A stretch of 64,000 bases of DNA from Bifidobacterium [indicum] DSM 20214 = LMG 11587 (GTDB lineage Bacteria > Actinomycetota > Actinomycetes > Actinomycetales > Bifidobacteriaceae), in contig NZ_CP006018.1 of assembly GCF_000706765.1 (NCBI RefSeq), positions 744,001 to 808,000 of the forward strand. The letters run 5' to 3'. This document shows, piece after piece, positions 1-9,848 of the stretch. The notes beneath the pieces were generated by a model. The model saw only the letters and a list, made by a program, of their open reading frames with translations, made no database searches and was not told where the DNA came from. The translations under genes and the position numbers were made by a program. The stretch's first letter is position 1. Every line of letters begins with the position of its first letter.

Positions 1-31
1 GATTTTTCATATCCTGGAGGCAGGCAGGGCC

Positions 32-37
32 TATCAT
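32..37 (+). promoter_or_regulatory. Possible -10 element for clpX
   Basis: TATCAT lies about 57 bases before the chosen clpX start. It would place transcription initiation near base 44 and leave a leader of about 50 bases that carries the ribosome-binding site. Its -35 partner is not convincing, so this is a weak call. Confidence 0.25.
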
Positions 38-93
38 GAAATATGACGGTGGGATTTCTGTGGGTCCTTACCGATTCGACGGGAAGGTTGAGA

Positions 94-1455
94 ATGGGAC
101 GAGTGGTCAGCTATAACGACGGCCTGAGCAGATGTGAGTTCTGCGGCAAGGACGAGCATCAGGTGCGTCGTTTGGTCAAAGGCCCCTCGTCGGCCATCTG
201 CGACGAGTGCATCCAACTCTGCACGCAGATCATCCAGGAGGACCAGGCCAAGGATGCCGCCAAGGACAGGAAGTCCCTGCCGGTGCCCAGCCGCATATTC
301 GATTATCTGAACCGGTATGTGATTGGTCAGGATTCCGCCAAGAGGACCCTCTCGGTGGCGGTCTACAATCACTACAAACGGGTCAACCTGGAGTTGAACG
401 ATCTCCAGACCACAGCGGGGGATGGTGGCCGGAGCGCCATGACGCTCAAAGGTCCGAGCAGTGAGCCTGCGGGCCAGGACGAGGACCCTGCCCTGCATGC
501 GCAGGTGGATAAGTCCAACATCCTGCTTCTTGGCCCTACGGGGGTGGGGAAGACATACCTGGCCCAGACCCTGGCCAAAATCATGGATGTTCCCTTTGTC
601 ATCACCGACGCCACCACACTCACCGAAGCCGGGTATGTGGGAGACGATGTGGAGACCGTCCTACAGCGCCTCCTGCAGGAAGCCAACGGTGACCTTGACC
701 GTGCACAGCACGGCATCATCTATATCGACGAAATCGATAAAATCGCCCGCAAATCGGGCGAAAACACCTCCATTACCCGGGATGTGTCGGGCGAAGGGGT
801 CCAGCAGGCCCTGCTCAAGGTGATCGAGGGGACCATGGCCTCCGTCCCCCTTGAGGGGACCCGTAAGCATGGTGAGATCAAGACGGTCAAGATGAACACC
901 CGTGACATACTCTTCATCTGCGGTGGAGCCTTTGTGGGGCTGGATGACATCGTCCGCAGGCGTTTGGGGGTGCATGAGAGCGGGTTCTCCGCCGCTAGGG
1001 AGCAGGAGAAGCGGGTGGCGGATGAGGACATCCTGGGGGAGGTGAGTGCCGACGACCTGGAGGAGTTCGGACTCCTCCCGGAGTTCATCGGACGCCTGCC
1101 TGTGGTGACGACCCTGCGCCCGCTTACCGTAGACCAGCTCAAGCAGGTCCTGACGCAACCCGACGATGCCCTGGTCAACCAGTACCGCCGCATGTTCCTG
1201 GATGATGGGGCGGATCTGGAATTCACCGATGAGGCACTGGACCGGGTGGCTGGGATCGCCCTGGAGCGCGGTGTGGGGGCCAGAGGACTACGTGGCATCA
1301 TCGAGAGGATCCTGGAAGGGGCCATGTTCGAGATTCCCGACCGGCAGGATGTGACCAAGGTTCTGGTCGATGCCGACGCGGTGGAAGGCAGGAGGCCCCC
1401 CCAGTATGTGATGGAACAGGGCGGGACGGGCAGGACCGGTCGTCGCAAGAGCTGA
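94..1455 (+). CDS. clpX: ATP-dependent Clp protease ATP-binding subunit ClpX
   Basis: ClpX is the hexameric AAA+ unfoldase that feeds tagged or misfolded proteins to ClpP in the cytoplasm. The 453-residue product has the N-terminal four-Cys zinc domain (CxxC at about 14-17 and a second CxxC-type pair at about 36-43). Walker A GPTGVGKT is at about 147-154 and Walker B ending in DEID at about 211-214. The sensor and C-terminal small domain are complete. The loop between the zinc domain and Walker A is longer than in E. coli, rich in Gly/Ser/Asp, and is probably flexible. An in-frame ATG at 43 exists, but the ATG at 94 has a GGGAAGG ribosome-binding site seven bases upstream and gives the normal family N terminus. 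clpP is expected just outside the window. Confidence 0.97.
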   Translation: MGRVVSYNDGLSRCEFCGKDEHQVRRLVKGPSSAICDECIQLCTQIIQEDQAKDAAKDRKSLPVPSRIFDYLNRYVIGQDSAKRTLSVAVYNHYKRVNLELNDLQTTAGDGGRSAMTLKGPSSEPAGQDEDPALHAQVDKSNILLLGPTGVGKTYLAQTLAKIMDVPFVITDATTLTEAGYVGDDVETVLQRLLQEANGDLDRAQHGIIYIDEIDKIARKSGENTSITRDVSGEGVQQALLKVIEGTMASVPLEGTRKHGEIKTVKMNTRDILFICGGAFVGLDDIVRRRLGVHESGFSAAREQEKRVADEDILGEVSADDLEEFGLLPEFIGRLPVVTTLRPLTVDQLKQVLTQPDDALVNQYRRMFLDDGADLEFTDEALDRVAGIALERGVGARGLRGIIERILEGAMFEIPDRQDVTKVLVDADAVEGRRPPQYVMEQGGTGRTGRRKS

Positions 1456-1577
1456 TCGGAATGGTCGGGGTGCCCGGTTGACCGGGCCGGATAGGATGGT
1501 AACCGGTGCGGACACAGGCGGGTCCCGCATAGGATGCCCGTCTCAGTTCGCAAATGGTGTCTTCGGAAGGAACGCCC

Positions 1578-2501
1578 ATGGGCAAACGCAATGCCGTGGT
1601 GGTCACGCACAGACGTGTGCGCTCCAGTGGCAATCTGGTCAATGAGGCGGTCCAGCAGCTTCAGACCGATGGGTTCCAGGTCGACATCATAGACAATATC
1701 GAGGCTCCAGAGTTCGGGCAAGGCTCTCAGCAGGTCAGCGATGATACGGAAATCGTCATCGTTCTTGGCGGAGATGGGACCATACTTCGTGCCGCCGAAC
1801 TGGTCAAGGGCACCAAGGTCCCCATTCTCGGTGTCAATACGGGGCACGTGGGTTTCCTGGCGGAGTTCGAGAGCTTCCAGATAGGCGAGGCCATCCGACG
1901 GGTGGCCGATCATGATTACTCCATAGACGAGCGGATGCTGGCTCACGTGGATCTGTGGCTGCCCGGGGTCGATGAGCCTATATCTGACTGGGCCCTGAAC
2001 GATATGACCCTCGAACGTTACGACCGGGGCAAGATGATTGAGGTATCAGTTCGGGTTGACGATGTGGAGATGAGCTCCTTCGGGTGCGACGGGATGATTG
2101 TGTCCACGCCCACTGGGTCCACGGCATATGCCTTTTCTGTGGGTGGCCCCATCATCTGGCCCGACGCCAACTCCCTTCAAATGGTGCCGATTGCGGCTCA
2201 CGCCCTCTTTGCCCGTTCACTCATCATTGGACCGGATTCGCGCTTTACCCTGGATGTTCTTGACGACTCCCAGTCCGCGGGATGGATCTGCAATGACGGT
2301 CGCAGGCAGCGGCTTGTGCCCACGGGGTCAAGGGTGGTCGTCCGCCAATCCGAAGACATCCTGCGTCTGGCGCGTCTTTCCGGGGTTCCCTTCACCCAAC
2401 GTCTGGTTTCCAAGTTCGACCTGCCTGTGGTCGGCTGGCGTGAGCAGCATAAGCCCAATCAGCGGGGCGCGGGTCCAGGGCAATCTGAGGGGAGGCGCTG
2501 A
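1578..2501 (+). CDS. nadK: NAD kinase
   Basis: The enzyme phosphorylates NAD to NADP using ATP or polyphosphate and sets the cell's NADPH supply. The 307-residue protein carries the family GGDGT motif at about residues 64-68 and the NTGHVGF motif at about 86-92, followed by a complete C-terminal NAD-binding domain with a STPTGSTAY-type segment. The ATG at 1578 is preferred over the in-frame ATG at 1554 because GGAAGG sits seven bases before it. The stop codon overlaps the recN start by one base (TGATG), so the two genes are probably translationally coupled. This nadK-recN order is common in Actinobacteria. Confidence 0.95.
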   Translation: MGKRNAVVVTHRRVRSSGNLVNEAVQQLQTDGFQVDIIDNIEAPEFGQGSQQVSDDTEIVIVLGGDGTILRAAELVKGTKVPILGVNTGHVGFLAEFESFQIGEAIRRVADHDYSIDERMLAHVDLWLPGVDEPISDWALNDMTLERYDRGKMIEVSVRVDDVEMSSFGCDGMIVSTPTGSTAYAFSVGGPIIWPDANSLQMVPIAAHALFARSLIIGPDSRFTLDVLDDSQSAGWICNDGRRQRLVPTGSRVVVRQSEDILRLARLSGVPFTQRLVSKFDLPVVGWREQHKPNQRGAGPGQSEGRR

Positions 2502-4279
2502 TGTTGGAGGAGCTTGAGGTCCGTGATCTGGGTCCGATCCATCATGCCCTTTTGAAACCTGCGACCGGCATGACGGCCATCACCGGTGAAACCGGGGCCG
2601 GGAAGTCCATGCTGCTCAACGCCATAAGGCTGCTTTCCGGGGTTCCGGCCAGGGGTGACCTTGTGTCACCGGGTAGCAAAGAGGCCTGGGTGCAGGGCAT
2701 ATTCACCCAGGAAGAGGGGGCGCCGGTACTTGGAATCATCGATCAGGCGGGGCTGCCTGCCGAAGATGATGGTCAGGTTTTCATCTCCCGCTCGATACCC
2801 GTCGGAGGGAGATCCCGGGCAGCCGTCAACGGGAGGTCTGCCCCTCTGTCACTTCTGGAGGGGATTTCCTCCGACCTGGTCACCGTGCATGGGCAGACTG
2901 ATCAGATGAGGATGGCCAATCCCGGTCGTCAGCGCGATTTTCTGGATGCCTATGCCCAGGATGAGCACGAACTGGCCGAGTTTCGGCTGGCCTGGTCCAG
3001 CTATCAGTCCAGCCGGAAACGTCTTGATTCCCTGCGCAATCAGGAGGCAGGTCTGGCGGCCCAGGCCGATTACCTACGTGAGTCCATCGACAGGATTGAC
3101 CAGGTTGACCCCCACCCCGGTGAGGACGAGGACCTTCACCAGCAGCGTGACAGGATTGAACATGCTGCCCAGATAAGCCAGGGATTGAGGATGGCCCTGG
3201 GTGCCTTGGATGCCGCCCAGGTGGATCCGGACGGTGACGGTCCGTCGGTGTCGGGACTGCTGGAGCAGGCCATATCAGCCCTGGAAGGAATCGGGATCGG
3301 TGGCGTCTTCCAGGAGAGCGCCCGACGGTTGCGTTCAATGAACACGGACCTGTCGGACCTGGTCTTCACCCTCAGCAGTGAGATGGATGATGAGGTTCAA
3401 GAGGGGGATCTGGACAAGATAAATGCCCGGATTCACGACCTGGGAGAGCTGACCAGGAGGTGGGGCCCCACCATAGATGACGTGCTGGCCTGGAGAGACA
3501 AGTCCCGGTTGGATCTGGAAGACATGGATGCCTCGCCTGAGAAGCTCCAGGAGCTGCAGGACCAGTGCAGCCATGACAGGGATGCCGCCCTGAAGGCGGC
3601 TCGAGCACTTTCCCGGACCCGGGCCACAGCAGGCCATACCCTGGGCGACAGGGTTTCCGAAGAGCTGGAATCCTTGGCAATGGCAGGGGCTGGCCTGGAG
3701 GTCAAGGTCGTACAGCAAGACGACGATGCCTTGGACCAGCATGGACTGGATGACATATCCTTCCTCTTCACCCCCTATCCGGGATCGCCCCAGTTGCCTA
3801 TGGGCAAGAGTGCTTCGGGTGGTGAGTTGAGTCGTCTGATGCTGGCCATGGAACTGGTGGCGGCTGAAGCAAGGACGGCCGGCATGAAGCCCGGTGCGGG
3901 TAATGGCCAGGCCTCGGATGGAGGCGGGGATGTCCTGCCGAACCAGAATCAGGCCATGCGGGAATCCATGACGTTCATCTTTGATGAGGTGGATGCCGGC
4001 GTGGGAGGACGTGCCGCTGTTGAGCTCGGTCGTCGCCTGGCCAGGTTGGCGGTCACATCCCAGGTGATTGTGGTCACCCACCTGCCTCAGGTGGCTTCCT
4101 GGGCCGATGCTCAGTTTGTCGTATCCAAACATGACGGCCAGTCCGGGGGAGTGGAAACCGTCGTCGATGAGGTTGCCGGCGAAACCAGGCAGCGTGAGAT
4201 AGCACGAATGCTGTCGGGAAGCGAATCGACGACCTCTTTGGAACATGCGCGGGAGCTTCTTGTATCCAGTCGCTTGTGA
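2501..4279 (+). CDS. recN: DNA repair protein RecN
   Basis: RecN is an SMC-like ATPase that acts at double-strand breaks and helps RecA-dependent recombination. The 592-residue product has the split ATPase head expected for the family: Walker A GETGAGKS at about residues 29-36, a central alpha-helical coiled-coil region, an ABC-type signature (SGGELSRL) and Walker B ending FDEVDAG near residue 493. A Gly/Asp-rich insertion (about 465-485) separates the signature and Walker B and looks like a lineage-specific loop. GGGGAGG precedes the ATG by five bases. No clear LexA box is visible before the nadK-recN pair. Confidence 0.95.
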   Translation: MLEELEVRDLGPIHHALLKPATGMTAITGETGAGKSMLLNAIRLLSGVPARGDLVSPGSKEAWVQGIFTQEEGAPVLGIIDQAGLPAEDDGQVFISRSIPVGGRSRAAVNGRSAPLSLLEGISSDLVTVHGQTDQMRMANPGRQRDFLDAYAQDEHELAEFRLAWSSYQSSRKRLDSLRNQEAGLAAQADYLRESIDRIDQVDPHPGEDEDLHQQRDRIEHAAQISQGLRMALGALDAAQVDPDGDGPSVSGLLEQAISALEGIGIGGVFQESARRLRSMNTDLSDLVFTLSSEMDDEVQEGDLDKINARIHDLGELTRRWGPTIDDVLAWRDKSRLDLEDMDASPEKLQELQDQCSHDRDAALKAARALSRTRATAGHTLGDRVSEELESLAMAGAGLEVKVVQQDDDALDQHGLDDISFLFTPYPGSPQLPMGKSASGGELSRLMLAMELVAAEARTAGMKPGAGNGQASDGGGDVLPNQNQAMRESMTFIFDEVDAGVGGRAAVELGRRLARLAVTSQVIVVTHLPQVASWADAQFVVSKHDGQSGGVETVVDEVAGETRQREIARMLSGSESTTSLEHARELLVSSRL

Positions 4280-4445
4280 GGTAATCGCTGTCAGGCCTCT
4301 GAACCGGTGGGTGACCTGCCTTTTCAACTCCAGCGGTCTTGCGGGTGACCTGGATTAGCCAGAGATCCGCCTGCATAGAGAATCTCAAGCATCCTGCAAA
4401 CTGTAGTGGTTGCCGCAGGTTCACAACTCGGGAAGGTGATCGGTA
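4280..4445. other. Intergenic region before the HAD gene
   Basis: These 166 bases between recN and the next gene hold the GGAAGG ribosome-binding site of the HAD gene near their end. I see no convincing terminator, RNA gene or promoter. Confidence 0.5.
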
Positions 4446-5114
4446 GTGATGACACAGCTCGTCAATGAGGGTAAGGGCGCCATTTTCGATTTGGATGGCA
4501 CCCTCTTGGACTCCATGGGGGTCTGGAAGGAAGTGGACAGGCTGTTCTTCGAACGCCGTGGCATCTCCATGCCACCCGACTATGCCCATGCGGTGGCGGC
4601 CATGCAGTCAGGCGATATAGCCGACTACACCATCAGGCGATTCTCCTTGGATGAGGACAGGGAGGACCTGATGCGGGAATGGACTGATACGGCAGAGGAA
4701 TTGTATGCGAACCAGGTCCGGACGAAACCGCACGCCCTCGAGTACCTGCATCACCTGCGCAGCACCGGGGCCAAATTGGCCGTTGCGACCAGCCTGGCAC
4801 CCAGATTGAGGGATGCCGCCCTGTTGCATGCAGGCATCAGGGACTGCTTTGATGTGGTATGCAGTGTCGATGACGCCGGTCTTGGAGGCAAGGAACGCCC
4901 CGACATCTTCCTCTATACTGCGAAGAACCTCGGTGTGGCTCCTGAAGATTGTACGGTTTTCGAGGATATACTCATCGCTGTCCGTACGGCAAAGTCAGTA
5001 GGAATGCAGGTCTGGGCCATGTTTGATGCATCCTCCCAAGGTGATTGGGAACGTATCCGCAAGGAAGCGGATGGGGTCATTCGCGATTTCGACCAGGCAC
5101 CGCTCCGACTTTGA
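4446..5114 (+). CDS. HAD-superfamily hydrolase, beta-phosphoglucomutase-like
   Basis: This is a small cytosolic phosphatase or phosphomutase of HAD subfamily IA. The catalytic DLDGTLLDS motif (nucleophile and acid/base Asp) is near residue 16. Motif II (VATS) and a C-terminal acidic motif (FEDI) follow, with a helical cap domain between the first two. At 222 residues the length is normal. The start is either GTG 4446 or ATG 4449; the GGAAGG site at 4431-4436 serves either. It stands convergent to thrC with 40 bases between stop codons. Substrate cannot be told from sequence; a sugar phosphate is likely. Confidence 0.8.
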   Translation: MMTQLVNEGKGAIFDLDGTLLDSMGVWKEVDRLFFERRGISMPPDYAHAVAAMQSGDIADYTIRRFSLDEDREDLMREWTDTAEELYANQVRTKPHALEYLHHLRSTGAKLAVATSLAPRLRDAALLHAGIRDCFDVVCSVDDAGLGGKERPDIFLYTAKNLGVAPEDCTVFEDILIAVRTAKSVGMQVWAMFDASSQGDWERIRKEADGVIRDFDQAPLRL

Positions 5115-5154
5115 GAGAAGCCGCTTCCTCTCTGCGTCCCGGCAGGTGGGTTCC

Positions 5155-6645
5155 CTAGCTGTTCATTTCCATGGCGGCACGGCGAACGTATGCCGGCATT
5201 TCCGCGATATCTATGCAGTCCGTGAAGCGGACCTTGGCCGTTTCCAGGTTGCGCAGGTTGGACGGTGCCTGGGTGTGGGTCGCATCAGAGAGGACATCCA
5301 TGCAGGCGAAGTCGCTGCCCTGGGTGGCAAGCCCCAGTGATTGTCCGACCACACGGGGGAACTTGTATGGGTTTGCGGTCGAAAGAAGGATGCGGGGGAT
5401 GCCGTCGCGGCGGTGCCCGCGGTTCATTACATGGTAGCCGCAGGCAGTATGGGGGTCCATCAGATAGTTGTGGTCCTGCCAGCAATCGTGTATCGCTGCA
5501 GACACCTCGTCTTCATCGGCCCAGCCGCATGCAAAGAGGGACTGGATTCGTCTCAGGAGGCCGGACGGGACCTGATATCGGCCGGTAGTGGCGAGGTCTT
5601 CCATCAGGGAGGCGATCAGTTTCGTGTCGCCGTCAGACATGTAGTAGAGCATCCTCTCCAGGTTGGAGGAGATGAGGATGTCCATGCTGGGGGAGGTGGT
5701 GGTGTAGAAGGGGCGGTTCCTGTCATACACTCCGGAGGTCAGGAAGTCCGACAGGACCTTGTTCCGATCCGAGGCAACGGTCAGCCGTTCCACCGGCAAC
5801 CCCATCATCTTGGCGTAGTAACCAGCCAGGATGTCTCCGAAGTTGCCGGTGGGCACGAAGAACTCCACAGGGTCCCCGGCCTTGATGGCACCCTGATCAA
5901 GGAGGGAACCGTAGGCATGGAAGTAGTAGACGACCTGGGGGACCAGACGACCCACGTTTATCGAATTGGCCGATGACAGGGCCGTTCCGGCTCCGTTTGC
6001 CAAGGTGGAGGCCAGCTCCCGGTCGGCGAAGATGGTCTTGACGGCTGACTGGGCATCATCGAAGTTGCCTCGGACGGCACAGACACGAACGTTGGAACCT
6101 GCCTGGGTGACCATCTGCAGCCGTTGTACCTGGCTGACCTTGCCTTCCGGGTAGAAGACCGTGATGCCCGTGCCCGGGGTGTCGGCGAATCCTGACAGGG
6201 CAGCCTTGCCGGTGTCGCCCGAGGTTGCCGTCAGAATCATGATTCGTTGGTCGTCGTCTCCCTGGGGGAGGGCCTGGCTCATCAGTCTGGGCAGTATCTG
6301 GAGGGCCACATCCTTGAAGGCCGAAGTCGGGCCGTTGAAGAGCTCGAGCACATAGTCATCGCCCACCTGGGTCAGTGGGGTGATCGCGGGGGTGGACCAT
6401 TGTTCGCCATAGGCTGCCCGAATCGACCGGTCCAGTTCATCGGCCGTGTAGTCATCCAGAAGCAGCCCCAAAATTCTGGCTGCCGTCTGCCGGTAGGTCT
6501 GCCCGGCCAGGCAGGCTGGGGCGACCTGGATCGATGCCAGTTGATCGGTGACGAAGAGACCGCCGTCCGGGGCGATTCCTTGACGAATGGCCTGCTTGGA
6601 GGTCACGGTCTGTTCTGTGCTGCGTGTGCTGTGGAATACCTTCAT
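5155..6645 (-). CDS. thrC: Threonine synthase
   Basis: The enzyme converts O-phosphohomoserine to threonine with pyridoxal phosphate, the last step of threonine synthesis. The 496-residue protein belongs to the long fold-type II form. The PLP lysine is in FNGPTSAFKD (Lys111), with a Gly-rich phosphate-binding segment (TSGDTGKAA) further on. The open frame extends upstream to 6711, but the ATG at 6645 has a GGAAGGG site nine bases before it and matches the family N terminus (MKVFHSTRS). It is encoded divergently from glyA, so both genes share a 292-base promoter region. No other threonine gene is nearby. Confidence 0.95.
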   Translation of the reverse strand: MKVFHSTRSTEQTVTSKQAIRQGIAPDGGLFVTDQLASIQVAPACLAGQTYRQTAARILGLLLDDYTADELDRSIRAAYGEQWSTPAITPLTQVGDDYVLELFNGPTSAFKDVALQILPRLMSQALPQGDDDQRIMILTATSGDTGKAALSGFADTPGTGITVFYPEGKVSQVQRLQMVTQAGSNVRVCAVRGNFDDAQSAVKTIFADRELASTLANGAGTALSSANSINVGRLVPQVVYYFHAYGSLLDQGAIKAGDPVEFFVPTGNFGDILAGYYAKMMGLPVERLTVASDRNKVLSDFLTSGVYDRNRPFYTTTSPSMDILISSNLERMLYYMSDGDTKLIASLMEDLATTGRYQVPSGLLRRIQSLFACGWADEDEVSAAIHDCWQDHNYLMDPHTACGYHVMNRGHRRDGIPRILLSTANPYKFPRVVGQSLGLATQGSDFACMDVLSDATHTQAPSNLRNLETAKVRFTDCIDIAEMPAYVRRAAMEMNS

Positions 6646-6712
6646 GCGGTAGTGCCCTTCCGCCCTGGTCTCTCCGGATGGTCCGCCTTGAAATACAAGG
6701 AGGTACATCACA

Positions 6713-6718
6713 ATTCTA
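6713..6718 (-). promoter_or_regulatory. Possible -10 element for thrC
   Basis: On the minus strand TAGAAT lies about 70 bases before the thrC start. TAGAAT recurs as a candidate -10 before hisF, rpe, hisG and the FHA gene in this window. No clear -35 hexamer is visible at the right distance, so confidence is low. Confidence 0.3.
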
Positions 6719-6937
6719 TTCCTGGGTAAGGTCGGGAAGCCCTATTGTGGCCAAGGGCCGCAACCCTGTTCGTTCAAGGCCGGACAAGGGCTTTATAGGC
6801 TCCTGCCTGCCAAGAAGTGGGTTCATAATGTGGACAGATTCGAGGAGAAATGGCGATTCCGTTAAGGTGTCCAGCGTACAGTATTGCCAACCAGCCTTGA
6901 ATACGTGTGGCTGTGCGTCAAACAAAAGGAGAGACCT

Positions 6938-8245
6938 ATGGTCGAAGAGAATCTGATACAGCGATCAAACGATGCCTTCAACTCTTCGATTTCGCAGGTC
7001 GACCCTGAGATCGCCCGGTTGCTGGATTGCGAGTTGGACCGTCAACGTGGCGGACTGGAGATGATCGCCTCCGAGAACTTCGTCCCCAAGGCCGTTCTGC
7101 AGGCCCAGGGTTCCGTGTTGACCAACAAGTACGCAGAGGGATATCCCGGAAGACGGTACTACGGCGGTTGTGAGTGGGTCGACCAGGTCGAGACCTTGGC
7201 CCGCAACCGTGCCAAGGAGCTCTTTGGCGCCGAATACGCCAACGTGCAACCGCATGCCGGCGCCCAGGCCAACGCCGCCGTCTATCAGGCGCTGATCAAG
7301 CCGGGGGATACCGTCCTGGGTCTTGCCCTGGACCATGGCGGTCACCTGACCCATGGCATGAAGATCAACTTCTCAGGACGTTTCTATCGGGCTGAGGCCT
7401 ATGGGGTCAACCCCGAGACCTATCGCATCGATCCTGAGATAATCCGTCAGCGTGCCAAGGAAGCCCATCCGGCCCTGATTATCGGCGGCTGGAGTGCCTA
7501 TCCCCGTATCGAGGATTTCAAGGCCATGAAAGAGATAGCCGATGAGGTCGGTGCCAAGTTCTGGGTGGACATGGCCCACTTTGCGGGTATGGTGGCAGCC
7601 GGACTGCATCCGAGTCCGGTTCCCTACGCAGATGTGGTCTCCTCCACGGCCCACAAGACCCTGGGCGGGCCACGTTCAGGCTTCATCCTGGCCAAGCAGG
7701 AATACGGAAAGAAAATCAACTCCGCCGTCTTCCCCGGTAACCAGGGTGGGCCCCTCATGCATGTCATCGCAGCCAAGGCCGTTGCCTTCAAGCTGGCGGG
7801 AACCCCCGAGTTCAGGCAGCGCATGCAGCGCACCCTGGATGGGGCCAAGATTCTCGCAGAGCGACTGATGGCTCCCGATGTGGCGGCAAATGGAATCACC
7901 GTCCTGACCGGTGGAACGGACGTTCATCTGGTCATGGTCGACCTGCGCAACAGCGAAATGGATGGTCAACAGGGTGAGGACCTTCTGGCGCGCGTCGGCA
8001 TCACGGTCAATAGGAACACGGTTCCCTTCGACCCCCGTCCGGCCTCCGTGGCATCGGGTCTGCGCATCGGCACCTCGGCACTGGCCACCCGAGGATTCGG
8101 CGACGCACAGTATGAAGAGGTGGCCGACGTGATCGGTACCGCTCTTGCTCAAGGCAAGAACGCCGACGTTGATGCCCTCAAGGCTCGCGTGGACCGTCTG
8201 GTCGAGGAGTTCCCACTTTACCCCGGGCTCGAACAGACCCACTGA
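6938..8245 (+). CDS. glyA: Serine hydroxymethyltransferase
   Basis: GlyA interconverts serine and glycine while charging tetrahydrofolate with a one-carbon unit, feeding purine, thymidylate and methionine synthesis. The 435-residue PLP enzyme has the expected N-terminal [10 protein letters not shown] motif and the cofactor lysine in [12 protein letters not shown] (about Lys240). A longer in-frame extension to 6884 exists, but the ATG at 6938 has an AAGGAGAG site and gives the normal N terminus. It is divergent from thrC. A CATAAT element at 6824-6829 could be its -10, but no good -35 accompanies it. Confidence 0.96.
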   Translation: MVEENLIQRSNDAFNSSISQVDPEIARLLDCELDRQRGGLEMIASENFVPKAVLQAQGSVLTNKYAEGYPGRRYYGGCEWVDQVETLARNRAKELFGAEYANVQPHAGAQANAAVYQALIKPGDTVLGLALDHGGHLTHGMKINFSGRFYRAEAYGVNPETYRIDPEIIRQRAKEAHPALIIGGWSAYPRIEDFKAMKEIADEVGAKFWVDMAHFAGMVAAGLHPSPVPYADVVSSTAHKTLGGPRSGFILAKQEYGKKINSAVFPGNQGGPLMHVIAAKAVAFKLAGTPEFRQRMQRTLDGAKILAERLMAPDVAANGITVLTGGTDVHLVMVDLRNSEMDGQQGEDLLARVGITVNRNTVPFDPRPASVASGLRIGTSALATRGFGDAQYEEVADVIGTALAQGKNADVDALKARVDRLVEEFPLYPGLEQTH

Positions 8246-8513
8246 TTGGAAGACTCGGAATCATCGATTCCCGGTAACCGGAAGACCTGGTCGTGACTTG
8301 GGTCTTCCTGCTGTCTCAGTGGGCGGGGACTGGCGCTTCGCCGGGGCAGGTAATCGGGGAACCCCACTCATTCATCCTCTCGGGATTCAAGGAATCACTG
8401 ACTTCCTGTGACGGATGCCACGGGTGGGAAAGTCGGGCAACCATGCCGTCAGGGTTACAATCGGAGCAATAGCCAGATTGGGCCCCGGCCCTGGATTGCG
8501 AGAGGACCACAGG
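8246..8513. other. Structured intergenic region before proA
   Basis: This 268-base gap contains several short inverted repeats: GGAATC-ATC-GATTCC (about 8258-8272), AAGACC/GGTCTT near 8282-8306, GGCG-CTT-CGCC near 8333-8343, GGGG/CCCC near 8343-8367 and GATTC-AAG-GAATC near 8386-8398. None is followed by a T run, so none is a standard terminator. I do not recognise a known riboswitch class here. Confidence 0.4.
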
Positions 8514-9848
8514 ATGAGTGATCAGCAGACCTCCCTGAGTCAGTCGGATATCTCTGCCAGGGTCTGTGCCATGGCGGACAGGGCAGCCCAGGCCCAGACC
8601 GGATTGGCCCTGATGGATGGCGAGGCCAGGAACGCCCTGCTTATGGCCCTGGCGGATGCCCTCATCGCCTCGGCTGGCGATATCGAGGCAGCCAATCGAT
8701 CCGACCTGGATGAAGCCTTCGAATCCGGCATGTCGGCAGGTCTGATTGACAGGCTGCGTCTGGACACGATCAGGGTGGCTGCGGCCGCCAGGGGAGTTCG
8801 TCAGGTGGCCGCCCTTCCAGATCCCCTTGGCAGCCTGGTGCAGGGGCATGAAATGCCCAACGGTGTGCGGCTCAATCAGGTCAGGGTGCCTCTTGGGGTC
8901 GTAGCCATGATTTACGAAGCCCGCCCCAACGTAACCATCGATGTTGTCTCCCTCTGCCTGAAATCCGGCAATGCCGTTCTTCTGCGTGGCGGTCATGCGG
9001 CGGAACGAACCAACCGGGTCCTGGTCGATCTGATTGGCGGGGTATTGGAGCAAGAGGGGTTGAACCCGTCCCTGGTTGCCTCGGTCGACGAATTCGGCAG
9101 GCAGGGTGCTCAGGCCCTGATGCAGGCCCGCGGTCATATCGACCTCCTGATTCCGCGCGGTGGTAAGGATCTAATCCAGAGCGTCGTCTCCCAGGCAACG
9201 GTACCGACAATCGAGACCGGTGCAGGTAACGTTCATATCTATCTGGACAGGTCGGCGGATCTGGACAAGGCCATCCCGGTCATCGTCAACGCCAAGACCC
9301 AACGGGTCGGTGTCTGCAACGCCGCTGAAAAGCTGATTGTCCACCGCGATGTGGCTGCTGACTTCCTTCCCCGTATTGCACGTGCCCTGACCACCGCCCA
9401 GGTGGAACTTTGTCTGGATACGGTTTCCATGGACATCCTCTGTTCCCGTGGCGCCGGCAATGGCGGCGAGGGAGTCGACCTACCCCCGGAACTGCTCCGG
9501 GAGGCGGAGTCCGAGGACTGGGGGACCGAGTACCTGGATATGAAGATGGGGGTCAAGGTGGTCGATTCCCTCGACGAGGCCATCGATCACATCAACCGGT
9601 ACTCCACAGGTCACACCGAGGCAATTCTGGCTGAGGACTATGAGGCTGTCGAGGAATTCACCAAACGGGTGGACTCTGCTGTGATCATGGTCAATGCATC
9701 GACCAGGTTCACCGACGGAGGCCAGTTCGGAATGGGGGCCGAACTCGGCATCTCCACCCAGAAGCTCCACGCGCGAGGCCCCATGGGCCTGCAGGAGTTG
9801 ACAACTACCAAGTGGGTCGGTTACGGAAGGGGGCAGGTGCGCCCGTGA
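8514..9848 (+). CDS. proA: Gamma-glutamyl phosphate reductase
   Basis: ProA reduces gamma-glutamyl phosphate to glutamate-5-semialdehyde with NADPH, the second step of proline synthesis. The 444-residue protein is of normal length and has the aldehyde-dehydrogenase-like fold signatures: an YEARPNVT motif, the LIPRGG segment and the catalytic Cys in GVCNAAEK (about Cys268). The ATG at 8514 follows an AGAGGA-type site. No proB is adjacent. The last four bases overlap the GTG of the next gene, so the two are probably co-translated. Confidence 0.95.
   Translation: MSDQQTSLSQSDISARVCAMADRAAQAQTGLALMDGEARNALLMALADALIASAGDIEAANRSDLDEAFESGMSAGLIDRLRLDTIRVAAAARGVRQVAALPDPLGSLVQGHEMPNGVRLNQVRVPLGVVAMIYEARPNVTIDVVSLCLKSGNAVLLRGGHAAERTNRVLVDLIGGVLEQEGLNPSLVASVDEFGRQGAQALMQARGHIDLLIPRGGKDLIQSVVSQATVPTIETGAGNVHIYLDRSADLDKAIPVIVNAKTQRVGVCNAAEKLIVHRDVAADFLPRIARALTTAQVELCLDTVSMDILCSRGAGNGGEGVDLPPELLREAESEDWGTEYLDMKMGVKVVDSLDEAIDHINRYSTGHTEAILAEDYEAVEEFTKRVDSAVIMVNASTRFTDGGQFGMGAELGISTQKLHARGPMGLQELTTTKWVGYGRGQVRP

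Noticed and set aside
43-93. Longer start for ClpX at ATG 43
   Set aside because: The extra 17 residues are not part of ClpX, and a good ribosome-binding site serves ATG 94.
720-1946. 408-codon minus-strand open frame over clpX and nadK
   Set aside because: It crosses two real genes and resembles no protein family.
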